DNA from: Bacillota bacterium
GTDB lineage: Bacteria; Bacillota; Clostridia; DSM-8532
NCBI GenBank assembly: GCA_023415205.1
Contig: JAEZLR010000010.1
Coordinates: 24,453 to 88,452 of the forward strand
Direction of reading: 5' to 3'
Length of the DNA stretch: 64,000 nucleotides
The translations under genes and the position numbers were made by a program. Shown piece by piece: positions 16,742-25,586 of the stretch (within the stretch, counting starts at the first letter, position 1; the number at the start of each line of letters is the position of its first letter). The notes below the pieces were generated by a model, which saw only the letters and a list, made by a program, of their open reading frames with translations, ran no database searches and was not told where the DNA came from.

Positions 16742-18373
16742 ATGAAAAGATTTATTTTAGCCTTGACAGGTTTTTTACTCTTGGTATCTCTCTTGGCCTG
16801 TACCAGAATGGATGCCGGTTCCATAAAGGATGTCTCGCCCTCACCCACTGAAACCCCATCCAGCCATCCGGATGTATTGGAGATAGAAACCATAACTGTT
16901 CATAATGCTCGGGAGCTTGTAGAAAATCTGGGTTCCAACAAGCATTTTATGTTAGTGCCGGGTGGAGATTATGATCTAAACAAAATAGATGATTCTCGTA
17001 GTCCTTACTTTATTGATGGTGAACTAGAGGGCCTGGAAAATGTCATCATAGAAGGACAGGGGGAGGATCAGGTTGATTTCTTCACCGATGCCTATGATTG
17101 CAGTGTGCTCTATTTGAAGAATTGCGAGAATATTACCTTTAAGAATCTTAATCTCGGTCATGAGCCCATGGTCGTATATGAGTCCTGCCTAGGTGCTGTT
17201 TTGATTCTGTATGATAATCGAAACATCACTTTGGAGGATTGTACCCTGTTTGGCTGTGGAACTTCCGGTATTGAGGCTTACGAGGTTAAGGGATTAAGCT
17301 GCAAGGATGTAGTTATCAAGGACTGTTCGTTCTATGTACTATATCTAAGCGAAACTGAGGAGGCCTTTTTCAGCAATTGCGAGTTCATCAATAAAACTAA
17401 CCAATCTATTCAGCTTCAAAGCTCCACAGACATTACTATTGAAAATAGTCGTCTTGTGGGGGAGATGACGGAATACCCTAATATTATGGATGGGGATAAA
17501 GCTCTCCTGAACCAACCCAGTGATGGTGCTTCCTATAGCATCAAGGAGCAAAAGGGGGAAAATATCCGGCTGGTTAATGTCACCGTTACCGGGAAGACCA
17601 TCCTTAAGGAGCTTGAGGCCCTTCATCCCTCCGTTAAGGTGGAGTTGACCTCAGGGAATGATGAATTAAGCGGAGCACGCTATGTTGACTGTGATCTTAA
17701 ATATTCCTCGGCGCTCGAGGAATCCGAGTACCTCCCGCAGATAGAGCAAGTGCGACAAGTCATTCTGACAAAGGACAGCAGCTATGATATTGTCTATGTG
17801 ACACTGGAATGGCCCGGAAACGATATGCCGATCCGTTCCGGCTATGACGGGTCCATCTGGCTGGGGAGCGCCTATACGGATATCGCACGTGTTATGAACG
17901 ACCATAGAAAGTATCTATCAGAAGAAGAAGCCAAGACTATCCTGGAAGCCTGGTGTCCTCCGCTTTTTACCAATGAGGGTGACCAGGTAAGTGAAGTACT
18001 GACCTTCCTTCATTATAATACAGTGATTTCCGAAGGGGATCCGTACTATGCTTTATCTATTTCTTCAGATTATGGAGAGTATCAGTTTGGAAGTGACTTC
18101 AAGGTTAATGCCGTTGATGGTTCTATCTACACCATCTTTGACGGTTATGGCTATGCCAGGGTTCAGACGGCTACCGAGGAACAGATTCAAGCTGTGTTGG
18201 AGTACATTAAATCACACGAGGAAGAAATTTCTCGGGATACCGTCTTCAGGGCCTATTGTGTTGAAGAGGACTATATTATCTTTAATAATGAATTTACATA
18301 CACCTCCTACCTCATCAAAAAAGAGAATGGAAAACTAGTTGCCGAGCCCTATCAAGAATGGATGGGAGATTAA
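16742..18373 (+). CDS. Lipoprotein with right-handed beta-helix domain
   Basis: A 543-residue exported lipoprotein: signal peptide with Cys20 (SLLAC), Ser/Pro/Thr linker to about residue 40, then parallel beta-helix coils. Successive short strands such as VIIEGQG, LKNCENITFKNLNLG, NRNITLEDCTLFGCG, VVIKDCSFYVL, AFFSNCEFIN and DITIENSRLVG repeat every 22-25 residues from about residue 95 to 235. Such helices in secreted proteins usually bind or cleave polysaccharides. The C-terminal 200 residues (from about 330) form a separate, unrecognised domain rich in Tyr, Asp and Glu. No catalytic motif could be pinned down. The next gene, an esterase lipoprotein, may be a partner. GGGAGGCC precedes the ATG. 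Confidence 0.75.
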   Translation: MKRFILALTGFLLLVSLLACTRMDAGSIKDVSPSPTETPSSHPDVLEIETITVHNARELVENLGSNKHFMLVPGGDYDLNKIDDSRSPYFIDGELEGLENVIIEGQGEDQVDFFTDAYDCSVLYLKNCENITFKNLNLGHEPMVVYESCLGAVLILYDNRNITLEDCTLFGCGTSGIEAYEVKGLSCKDVVIKDCSFYVLYLSETEEAFFSNCEFINKTNQSIQLQSSTDITIENSRLVGEMTEYPNIMDGDKALLNQPSDGASYSIKEQKGENIRLVNVTVTGKTILKELEALHPSVKVELTSGNDELSGARYVDCDLKYSSALEESEYLPQIEQVRQVILTKDSSYDIVYVTLEWPGNDMPIRSGYDGSIWLGSAYTDIARVMNDHRKYLSEEEAKTILEAWCPPLFTNEGDQVSEVLTFLHYNTVISEGDPYYALSISSDYGEYQFGSDFKVNAVDGSIYTIFDGYGYARVQTATEEQIQAVLEYIKSHEEEISRDTVFRAYCVEEDYIIFNNEFTYTSYLIKKENGKLVAEPYQEWMGD

Positions 18374-18483
18374 ATTAAGAGAATAAAGCAGCATATCCAG
18401 GCCTAAGAATTTGGGCTTGAATATAAAAGGTCCCTGAGCAGGTTTTTTGCACACCTCAACAACCATTTTTGGAGGATTAAAAA

Positions 18484-19536
18484 TTGAAGCAGTATAAAAT
18501 CATTGGAGTACTCATGTCACTCATACTCTTTATTTCGGGCTGCTCAGATATTGAGCGCTCCGCCGAACCCACACCGACTCAAACTCAGACGGCTACACCA
18601 GAGGCTTCGTCGGCCACACCTGAACCTGAGCAAAAGCATGTGATCGTTGATATCATTAACTCAAAATGCTTCGCCGATAACCTAATAGGTGAAGAGCCTG
18701 AAAAAAGGGTTTATATCTATCTCCCCCCATCCTACTATACCGATACCGCAAAAACCTACCCTGTTATCTATAACCTGCATGGCTACGGTGATAGTCCATA
18801 TTTTGCATTGCAAAAGCAAGCATTGGATAAGTTCATGGAGGAGAACCCCGAGAAAGAATTCATTATAGTAGAGCCCTATGGCGGGAACAGTCTGGGAGGC
18901 AGCTTTTATGCTAATTCACCAGTCACCGGTAATTGGGAGGACTACTTATCTGGGGAAATGGTGGAGTATATTGATTCCAATTACCGCACGATACCCGATA
19001 AAGATTCCAGGGGTATCGCAGGCTTCTCCATGGGAGGCTTCGGTGCGTTGTATCTCGGATTCAGGCACCCGGATGTCTTCTCGTCCATCCTGGCTCTGGG
19101 TCCGGGGGTATGGGATGAGAATGGCATAACGGACACCCTGGCCGTATGGGATAAGAGCATACGCACTTCCTATGGAGCGGTCTTTTCCCCTGATATGAGC
19201 CTGCCATCCCCTTATGCCGCTATTCCTACCCTTGATGGAAGCGAGGCCGACAATCTCATTGTAGAAAACTGGAAGGACGGCTTTGGCAACTGGCCTAAGA
19301 AGATCGAAGCCTATAAGGCGCTGGACGTAAAACTAAATGCGGTGAGTATCATCTGTGGGAAGCACGATTCCTATAAGTTTATCCGAAACGGATCATCCTA
19401 TGTTTCATCCCTTTTAACGGAAAATGGGATTGATAATAACCTAGTGATTTTAAACTCCGGACACTTTTATCCCGTAAATTATGTGGTAGAGTATGTGCTG
19501 CCGTTCTTCAATGAGCATCTCAGTAGAGTGAAATGA
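18484..19536 (+). CDS. Secreted esterase lipoprotein (EsteraseD/feruloyl-esterase fold)
   Basis: A 350-residue lipoprotein with TTG start (GGAGG 8 bases upstream) and lipobox ISGC (Cys20), followed by a Thr/Pro/Glu linker to about residue 55. The alpha/beta-hydrolase domain begins with KRVYIYLPPSYY. The nucleophile is Ser182 in GFSMGG, the acid is probably Asp in GKHDSYKF, and the base His is in NSGHFYP. This is the EsteraseD/Fes-like family that includes acetyl-xylan and feruloyl esterases, so a role in removing ester groups from extracellular polysaccharide is plausible. It sits on the outer face of the membrane, 110 bases after the beta-helix lipoprotein. Confidence 0.88.
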   Translation: MKQYKIIGVLMSLILFISGCSDIERSAEPTPTQTQTATPEASSATPEPEQKHVIVDIINSKCFADNLIGEEPEKRVYIYLPPSYYTDTAKTYPVIYNLHGYGDSPYFALQKQALDKFMEENPEKEFIIVEPYGGNSLGGSFYANSPVTGNWEDYLSGEMVEYIDSNYRTIPDKDSRGIAGFSMGGFGALYLGFRHPDVFSSILALGPGVWDENGITDTLAVWDKSIRTSYGAVFSPDMSLPSPYAAIPTLDGSEADNLIVENWKDGFGNWPKKIEAYKALDVKLNAVSIICGKHDSYKFIRNGSSYVSSLLTENGIDNNLVILNSGHFYPVNYVVEYVLPFFNEHLSRVK

Positions 19537-19564
19537 TAGAATAGTCAAAATAATTATTTCAATT

Positions 19565-19596
19565 AAGCCTGTGATAAACATCATGGGCTTTTTTCA
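19565..19596 (+). terminator. Terminator after esterase gene
   Basis: Stem AAGCCTGTGAT with ATCATGGGCTT (two G-U type mismatches), loop AAAC, followed by TTTT. It is placed 29 bases after the esterase stop. Confidence 0.7.
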
Positions 19597-19635
19597 ATCT
19601 TTATTTCTTAAGCAGGGAGTTAATCCATAATGAGT

Positions 19636-19650
19636 ATTGACTAATCAGTC
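19636..19650. promoter_or_regulatory. Putative TetR-family operator at its own promoter
   Basis: ATTGACTAATCAGTC, 33 bases before the TetR-family start. The same 15-bp site, inverted and with one base changed, recurs at 20304-20318 before the aldo/keto reductase. Both contain GACT and AGTC arms, as expected for a dimeric repressor. Confidence 0.65.
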
Positions 19651-19682
19651 GAACTGTCATAGACTGGGAAGAGGTGATATGA

Positions 19683-20243
19683 ATGAATAAAAAGGGGCAA
19701 ATTCTTGCCGCTGCAATAAAACTCTTTAATACCTACGGCTTTGATAAAACACCTACCTCCTTGATTGCCAAGGAGGCTGGTGTAGCAACAGGAACCCTTT
19801 TTCATTACTTTTCAACCAAAGAAGAGCTCATTAACCATCTATATTTAAAGTGCAAGGATAACATGATGGAGAGAGCGTTTAAGGGGGTGGAGAATGAAAA
19901 AAGCTACCGCTCCAAATTCAGGAAAACCTATGATAATATGATCCGTTGGGGTGTGGAGTACAAGGATGACTTTTTGTTTTTTCAGCAGTTCAGCAATTCC
20001 CCCAGCATTTCGGAAAGCACCAAGGAAGAGGGCAGAATAAGGTTTGAAGCAATACATCAGATGATACTACAAGGTATTGAGGAAGAAATTTTTAAAGAGA
20101 TCGACCCTGAGTTTTTAATCAACTTGCTTTTTGGCCTGTTTAGCACGAATATCCTCTATCTCGTGGGCAACCCGGAGAAGCTTCAGGATCCAGACTTTTT
20201 TGAGGTTTCCTTTACGGTGCTGTGGGATGCCATAAAACGGTGA
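19683..20243 (+). CDS. TetR/AcrR-family transcriptional regulator
   Basis: A 186-residue regulator. The N-terminal HTH covers residues 5-45 (ILAAAIKLFNTYGFDKTPTS to GVATGTLFHYFSTKEEL), the classical TetR motif. The C-terminal two-thirds is the helical ligand-binding and dimer domain, which is poorly conserved. AGAGGTGAT precedes the ATG at 19683. A matched operator pair before its own gene and before the aldo/keto reductase makes autorepression and control of that reductase likely. The inducer is unknown. Confidence 0.93.
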   Translation: MNKKGQILAAAIKLFNTYGFDKTPTSLIAKEAGVATGTLFHYFSTKEELINHLYLKCKDNMMERAFKGVENEKSYRSKFRKTYDNMIRWGVEYKDDFLFFQQFSNSPSISESTKEEGRIRFEAIHQMILQGIEEEIFKEIDPEFLINLLFGLFSTNILYLVGNPEKLQDPDFFEVSFTVLWDAIKR

Positions 20244-20303
20244 GACCCAGCTAAGCCAGAGTTGTTCTTCAACAGAGAAGCAGAGAATATAATAAAGAAT
20301 ATA

Positions 20304-20318
20304 GACTGACTAGTCAAT
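20304..20318. promoter_or_regulatory. Putative TetR-family operator before aldo/keto reductase
   Basis: GACTGACTAGTCAAT, the reverse complement of ATTGACTAGTCAGTC, so 14 of 15 bases match the site before the regulator gene. It sits 16 bases before the reductase ATG, where binding would block initiation or elongation. Confidence 0.65.
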
Positions 20319-20333
20319 TAAAGGAGTTAGGAT

Positions 20334-21563
20334 ATGCAATATCGGAAATTAGGGAATAACGGAGAAGAGATTTCGATTTTAGGGTATGGCTGTATGCGGT
20401 TTCCAACCAAGGGTGGACGTATTGATATGGAAAGAACAGAGAGACAGATTCTCATGGCTATCGAAAAGGGTGTTAACTACTTCGATACGGCTTATATTTA
20501 TCCTGGCAGCGAAGCCGCCTTGGGAACCATCCTGGAAAAAAACAAGGTGAGGGAGAAGGTGAAGATTGCCACAAAAATTCCTCCCTATATGGTATCCTCA
20601 AGGAAAGCTATGGAAAGTATTCTGGCTACCCAGTTGGAGCGGCTGAAAACACAAACCATAGATTATTACCTGGTTCATGCCCTTTCCGATCTTCAAGGCT
20701 GGGAAAAAGCCAAGTCACACGGAATGATGGCGTTTCTTGAAGAGAAGAAGTCCCAGGGTATCATTAAGAAGGTTGGCTTTTCCTATCATGGTGATCAGGA
20801 GAATTTCAGAAAGATCCTGGATGATTATCCTTGGGATTTTTGTCAGATACAATACAACTATATCGATGATCACAACCAGGCCGGTGAGGAAGGCCTGCTT
20901 TATGCTTTTTCCAAGGGCATCGGCGTAATCATCATGGAGCCTTTAAGAGGTGGAAGCCTGGTGGGCAAGATGCCTGGAGAAATCAAGTCCCTTTGGCAAA
21001 AATCAGACAAGGAGCGTTCTTATGCAGAATGGGCTCTGTTATGGCTATGGAACCAGCCTCAGGTTTCAGTGGTTCTCTCGGGCCTCAATGAAGAATCCCA
21101 TATCGAGGAAAACTGTCGTGTGGCATCCTTTGCCCAGCCTCATATGCTTACTAACAAAGAGCTCAGCCTATTTGCGGAGGTTAAAGAGGCTTTTCTTAAG
21201 CTCATGAAGGTGGGCTGTACCGGCTGCTCCTATTGTATGCCCTGCCCCAAGGGGGTTAACATCCCTCTATGCTTCAGCTTCTACAACGGTCAGCATATGT
21301 TTGGAGGCAGGGGTAACAAGTTTCAATACCTTTTATTTACCAGCGATGCGGTGGGAGGAAGGAACGCCCTAGCCTCTCAGTGTATTGCATGCGGCAAATG
21401 TGAAAGGCTGTGTCCCCAGCATTTACCTATTTCGAAGCATCTCAAGAGTGTCAGCCAGGAAATGGAGCCATGGTGGAGCAAGCCCCTCTTAGGAACAGTT
21501 CGATGGAGCTTAAAAGCGGTTAAGGCCTTTTCAAAAAGAGATCGGAAGGAACGGGAAAAGTAG
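20334..21563 (+). CDS. Aldo/keto reductase with C-terminal ferredoxin-like domain
   Basis: A 409-residue fusion. Residues 1-270 form an AKR barrel: MQYRKLGNNGEEISILGYGCMRFP at the start, catalytic Asp and Tyr in NYFDTAYIYPGSE (about residues 46-58), and His in YLVHAL. Residues 285-375 carry Cys motifs CTGCSYCMPCPKGVNIP and CIACGKCERLCPQHLPI, enough for two [4Fe-4S] clusters. This architecture is widespread in anaerobes and is thought to couple carbonyl reduction to ferredoxin-type electron transfer. The physiological substrate is not known. Expression is probably controlled by the TetR-family repressor upstream. It converges with the nitroreductase gene, with only 5 bases between the stops. 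Confidence 0.93.
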   Translation: MQYRKLGNNGEEISILGYGCMRFPTKGGRIDMERTERQILMAIEKGVNYFDTAYIYPGSEAALGTILEKNKVREKVKIATKIPPYMVSSRKAMESILATQLERLKTQTIDYYLVHALSDLQGWEKAKSHGMMAFLEEKKSQGIIKKVGFSYHGDQENFRKILDDYPWDFCQIQYNYIDDHNQAGEEGLLYAFSKGIGVIIMEPLRGGSLVGKMPGEIKSLWQKSDKERSYAEWALLWLWNQPQVSVVLSGLNEESHIEENCRVASFAQPHMLTNKELSLFAEVKEAFLKLMKVGCTGCSYCMPCPKGVNIPLCFSFYNGQHMFGGRGNKFQYLLFTSDAVGGRNALASQCIACGKCERLCPQHLPISKHLKSVSQEMEPWWSKPLLGTVRWSLKAVKAFSKRDRKEREK

Positions 21564-21568
21564 AAGGG

Positions 21569-22300
21569 TTACTTCTTCCCTACCGAGGCAGCATAAATTG
21601 CGAAGGTCTCTTTTCCGTCGGCACCCACAAGTTCATTGAGCGCATCATCATCAAAGGCGGCGATGGCGCATGCGCCGCCGCCTATGCTCTCTGCGGCAAG
21701 ATAAAGATTTTGACAGACATGACCCGCGTCCAGATGCATATAGCGGTAGCCCCGCTCCCCATATCGCCAGGCCATTCGTGTGGTATCAGCCATCCAAATG
21801 AAGGTTACGGCACTAAAGCCTATAAAACCCTGCCCCAGGCAAGCAGCCACCACTTTTTCAGTGATATCCACATCACCATTTACGGCAACAAGCTTATGCT
21901 CCAAGGCCAGATATCGGTATAAGCCCTTAGCAAGGCCTTCAACATGATTAACCAGGAGATAGGTTTCAAAAGCGTGCCGGGCCCCTGCTGAAGGAACCGT
22001 TCGGAAGGTAGCAGAAGGGGTTGTTTTTTTGACCCCCTGGGTGCACCAGAGCAGGTAGGTGAGCTCCTGAAGGGTGAAGGGTTTTTCTGAATATTTTCTC
22101 AGGCTTCTTCTCGCATTAATAAGATTCAACAAAGCAGGCTCAACATTCAGGCTTTCGGGCTTAAGTAGCCCTATCAAAGGAAGGGTAAGATCATAGGCCC
22201 TTTCCATAGGGGGCTGGGGAAGCCCACTGGATTGCCCGGTTTCCTCCTCAAGATGTTTATATTTTGTATATTCCATGAAATCATTTCCAATACCCTTCAT
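21569..22300 (-). CDS. SagB/ThcOx-type nitroreductase-fold oxidoreductase
   Basis: A 243-residue FMN-dependent protein of the SagB/ThcOx subgroup of the nitroreductase superfamily. Characteristic segments are LINARRSLRKYSEKPFTLQELTYLLWCTQG (about residues 60-90), the Arg-Arg-Ser FMN phosphate site, and PSAGARHAFETYLLVNHVEGL. The C-terminal region AAESIGGGACAIAAFDDDALNELVG completes the fold. SagB homologues oxidise azolines in peptide toxins, but solitary copies such as this one, with no SagC/D or precursor gene nearby, are common and of unknown function. GGAGG lies 8 bases before the ATG. Confidence 0.9.
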   Translation of the reverse strand: MKGIGNDFMEYTKYKHLEEETGQSSGLPQPPMERAYDLTLPLIGLLKPESLNVEPALLNLINARRSLRKYSEKPFTLQELTYLLWCTQGVKKTTPSATFRTVPSAGARHAFETYLLVNHVEGLAKGLYRYLALEHKLVAVNGDVDITEKVVAACLGQGFIGFSAVTFIWMADTTRMAWRYGERGYRYMHLDAGHVCQNLYLAAESIGGGACAIAAFDDDALNELVGADGKETFAIYAASVGKK

Positions 22301-22548
22301 TTTGACATTCCTCCAGAATAAAGTTGTACGTACTATTCATCATATGTAAAAGGAGTGGGATTTTCAAGGAGATATTTAGAAAAGATGGGACTCCGTGACT
22401 ATGGACTATTTAGAATGATTAGTTTAAAATTTGTTATGTAAAAAATTACATAAATTTTAGAAATGTATCAAAAAAGCGGGCAAAATGTTTGGTTTGATAA
22501 AAAAATAACTGGATAAATAGCAAATATAAACCATATCTAGGAGGATAT

Positions 22549-24441
22549 ATGTTCAAAAAAAGCAGCATTCGGGTCAAGTTCCTACTTATGATTCTCACTA
22601 TGCTGATTCCTCTTATTGCCCTGCGCGCAAATAACCTTGCAGAAGATTATCATAAATTATTGGATATAGAGCTCAACAATTATGAGAAACTGGCGGAGGC
22701 TATATCGACATCCTATATAAATTATTTAGAGGAGATATGGACCATCGAGGATATTGCCGGAGCCTACCTGAAGGACAATCCCCAGCTAAGCCTAGAGGAT
22801 ATAAAAACTTATCTTCAGCTTATCAAGGAAAAACAGGGGGGAATCATGGGTATTTCATGGCTTGATGCCACAGGCAAGATTATCACCACTTCAAGTGATG
22901 AAATAATCATTGCCTCCCTTGATTCACGGCCTTACATTAAAGAAATCCATGCCGGGAGAGAGAAGGTGGTTTCAAATCTGATAGAAGATTTTTTTCATCC
23001 GGGTCAATATGTCATTCCGGTAGCGAGAGCCATAAAAACAAATGATGAATTGGTGGGTATTGTAGCAGCCACCATTGATATCGACAAGCTCTCCAAAAGA
23101 CTTCCGGATATGAAGATCAGGTCAGAGTATCGGTATCATCTCATTGACAGAGAGGGGACCATTGTTTGCTGCAATAGCATGAATGATGCCCCGTATCAAG
23201 TAAAAAGCTTAAAGGGTAATCCTTCTGTCCAAGAGGCGCTTAATGGCAGGTTGGTCAAGGGAGTAAAGGAGAAGTCACCCTTAGATGGAAGCTGGATGCT
23301 CTGTGTGGACTATCCCATTTCGGGGATAGGTTGGGATTGCCGGATTACCTTTTCCTATGATGCATTGGTCTCAACCCATCAGGAGTTTGTAAAAAATGAA
23401 ATTCTGGCCTTGATGCTTGTTGTTGTTTTATCAATTGCTATGGCTTTTTTCTTCGGCCAGAGCCTTCTTCGGCCTATTAAGGCCTTAAGGTCAGCGGCAA
23501 GGGGCATCATGGACGGAGATTATTCGGCCAGAACCCATGTTAAGGGTAGGGACGAGATCAGTCTGGCTGCCGAGGCCTTTGATAAAATGGCTGAAAGCGT
23601 TGAACAATGGTATAAGGTGAAAAATCAGTATTTCACCAATATGTCCCATGAAATAAAGACCCCCATCAATGTTATCTTTGCCTCCATCCAGCTTGTTGAG
23701 TCCTACAAAACTTCCGAACTGAGTCCTGACCAATATCGAGAGAAGGTCCAAACGCAGGTGAAGCTTATCCGGCAGAATTGCTACCGTGTCATCCGGCTCA
23801 TCAGCAATTTAACTGATATCAGCCGCTATGACAGTGGTTTTCTGAAGATCAAGCTCGGTAACTATGATATAGTGGCCCTGACCCGGGATATTACCCTTTC
23901 AGTAGAGCGTTATGCCGAAATGAAGGGTGTCAGGCTGGTGTTCGAAACAGAGTTGGCCTCCAGGGTGATGGCCTGTGACCCGGATCTAATAGAACGTATC
24001 GTTTTAAATCTCATTTCCAATGCCATTAAGTTTACGGACAGGGGTGGCTTGGTGACCCTAGCCCTGAAGGAATGGGAGGATAGGCTTGCTATAGAGGTCA
24101 AGGACACAGGCGTGGGTATTCCGGAGGGAAAGCTCAGTGATATTTTTGAGCGATTCAAGCAAGCGGATGACCCCTACTGTCGCAACAAAGAGGGCAGCGG
24201 TATTGGTTTATCTCTGGTAAAAGCATTTGTTGAGGCCCATGGAGGGGATATTAGAGTTGTCAGCCAGCCCCTGGTGGGGAGCGCTTTTGAAATACGCCTT
24301 CCCATAAGGTTGGTTGAAGGTGGGAATGAAAATACTCCTGCCAGCCTTGAGCAGGGACAGACGAATAAATCCTTTGCGGTGAATAGAACGCACATTGAAT
24401 TATCAGATATTTATTCGGGGTATGGGGAGAATGTTTCATAA
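22549..24441 (+). CDS. Membrane sensor histidine kinase, orphan
   Basis: A 630-residue kinase. A membrane segment at residues 9-25 and a second near 285-305 bracket an extracellular dCache-like sensor of about 260 residues. HAMP follows (RPIKALRSAARGIMDGDYSAR, about 308-328), then the dimerisation domain with phospho-acceptor His367 (NMSHEIKTPIN). The ATPase domain shows the N box (LNLISNAIKFT), G1 (DTGVGIP), F box (FERFKQAD) and G2 (GSGIGLSLVK). All catalytic motifs are intact. No response regulator is encoded within the window, so the cognate partner must be elsewhere. AGGAGG precedes the ATG. Cache domains usually detect small carboxylates, amino acids or sugars. Confidence 0.94.
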   Translation: MFKKSSIRVKFLLMILTMLIPLIALRANNLAEDYHKLLDIELNNYEKLAEAISTSYINYLEEIWTIEDIAGAYLKDNPQLSLEDIKTYLQLIKEKQGGIMGISWLDATGKIITTSSDEIIIASLDSRPYIKEIHAGREKVVSNLIEDFFHPGQYVIPVARAIKTNDELVGIVAATIDIDKLSKRLPDMKIRSEYRYHLIDREGTIVCCNSMNDAPYQVKSLKGNPSVQEALNGRLVKGVKEKSPLDGSWMLCVDYPISGIGWDCRITFSYDALVSTHQEFVKNEILALMLVVVLSIAMAFFFGQSLLRPIKALRSAARGIMDGDYSARTHVKGRDEISLAAEAFDKMAESVEQWYKVKNQYFTNMSHEIKTPINVIFASIQLVESYKTSELSPDQYREKVQTQVKLIRQNCYRVIRLISNLTDISRYDSGFLKIKLGNYDIVALTRDITLSVERYAEMKGVRLVFETELASRVMACDPDLIERIVLNLISNAIKFTDRGGLVTLALKEWEDRLAIEVKDTGVGIPEGKLSDIFERFKQADDPYCRNKEGSGIGLSLVKAFVEAHGGDIRVVSQPLVGSAFEIRLPIRLVEGGNENTPASLEQGQTNKSFAVNRTHIELSDIYSGYGENVS

Positions 24442-24526
24442 TGCTTTGCATTCTGTCCGTAGGAAACTTATAATGTTTATGGAGAAAATATCAAGTACCT
24501 CAAACGAAGGATAGGAGCGTGTACAA

Positions 24527-25399
24527 GTGAGTGAATTAATCCTTGAAAGCAACAGACTGAGTGTTGTATTTTCATCACCCGGAACATTTTATACAGGTTC
24601 CCGTTTTGATTGGACGGGCTTTATCACTGATATCACCTTGGATGGACGGCACCCCTTCTGTGTGGATGAATCCCTTGTTCCCGGCATAGGCACGGGTGGA
24701 AGGGGCCTGTGTAATGAATTTGGAATTCATGAGCCTATTGGCTATGAGGAGGCCAGGGTGGGGGAGTGCTTCCCCAAGCTGGGTATAGGATTGCTTAAAA
24801 GAACCTCTGAGGAGGAGTATCGCTTCTGGGAACCTTATGAGATAAACCCTGCACCTGTTGAAATAACCTCAAGTACAAACAGTATAAGCTTTTTGACTCG
24901 CTCTCCCCAATGCAATGGATACGGTGCCACCTTAAAAAAAGAATTCACGGTGGAGAACAATCGCATGCGGGTGGAGTATTTCTTGACCAACACCGGAAAG
25001 AAAGACTTGAAAACCACCGAATACATTCATAACTTCTTAAACATTGATGGAAAGGGAGTGGGCCCCCATTGTCTATTGTCCTTTTCATTTATCCCTTACG
25101 GAGACAATAAACCAGAGGTCTTTAAGGTGAGTGAGAATACCATTTCGTTTAAAGCCGTCCCCGATAAGGAGTTCTATTGGGCACTTAAAGGCTTTGAAGG
25201 GAGTTCTACCTGTTCTTGGTCCTTAATTGATCAGGAAACGGGTATAGGGGTTAAGGAGACCTGTGATTTTCAGGCTTTGAAAGTAGCTGTTTGGGGAAAG
25301 GCCCATGTGGTCAGTCCTGAAATATTCATTGAACTGTCGGTTTGTCCTGGGGAAACTAAAAGCTGGACCCGTTCCTATGAATTTATTTCCCTGAAATAA
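24527..25399 (+). CDS. Galactose-mutarotase-like fold protein, function unknown
   Basis: A 290-residue cytosolic protein with GTG start (TAGGAG about 10 bases upstream). The pattern LESNRLSVVFSSPGTFYTGSRFDWTGFITDITLDGRHPF at the N-terminus, and repeated beta-strand segments throughout, resemble the aldose-1-epimerase (galactose mutarotase-like) superfamily. The conserved catalytic His/Glu pair could not be placed with confidence, so it may be a non-enzymatic or divergent member. It follows the sensor kinase by 85 bases and may be co-transcribed with it. The strong terminator after it ends the unit. Confidence 0.55.
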   Translation: MSELILESNRLSVVFSSPGTFYTGSRFDWTGFITDITLDGRHPFCVDESLVPGIGTGGRGLCNEFGIHEPIGYEEARVGECFPKLGIGLLKRTSEEEYRFWEPYEINPAPVEITSSTNSISFLTRSPQCNGYGATLKKEFTVENNRMRVEYFLTNTGKKDLKTTEYIHNFLNIDGKGVGPHCLLSFSFIPYGDNKPEVFKVSENTISFKAVPDKEFYWALKGFEGSSTCSWSLIDQETGIGVKETCDFQALKVAVWGKAHVVSPEIFIELSVCPGETKSWTRSYEFISLK

Positions 25400-25413
25400 G
25401 ATTTCAAAAAATG

Positions 25414-25445
25414 AAAGCTGCTTTCAAAAGAAAGCAGCTTTTTGT
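25414..25445 (+). terminator. Strong terminator
   Basis: A perfect 12-bp stem AAAGCTGCTTTC (25414-25425) with GAAAGCAGCTTT (25430-25441), loop AAAA, then TTT. It ends the kinase/mutarotase-like unit. Confidence 0.85.
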
Positions 25446-25586
25446 GCTGCTTTCACTTAAGAAGGGCACAAAAAATCTTTTGAGAACAAAACTTGGTACA
25501 GAGGGGGGTAATGTAAATCATCTTATCATGATGCCGGAATAATTATTAGTAAAAAAGTGCTCATTTTATAACGAATATTGCTCTTA

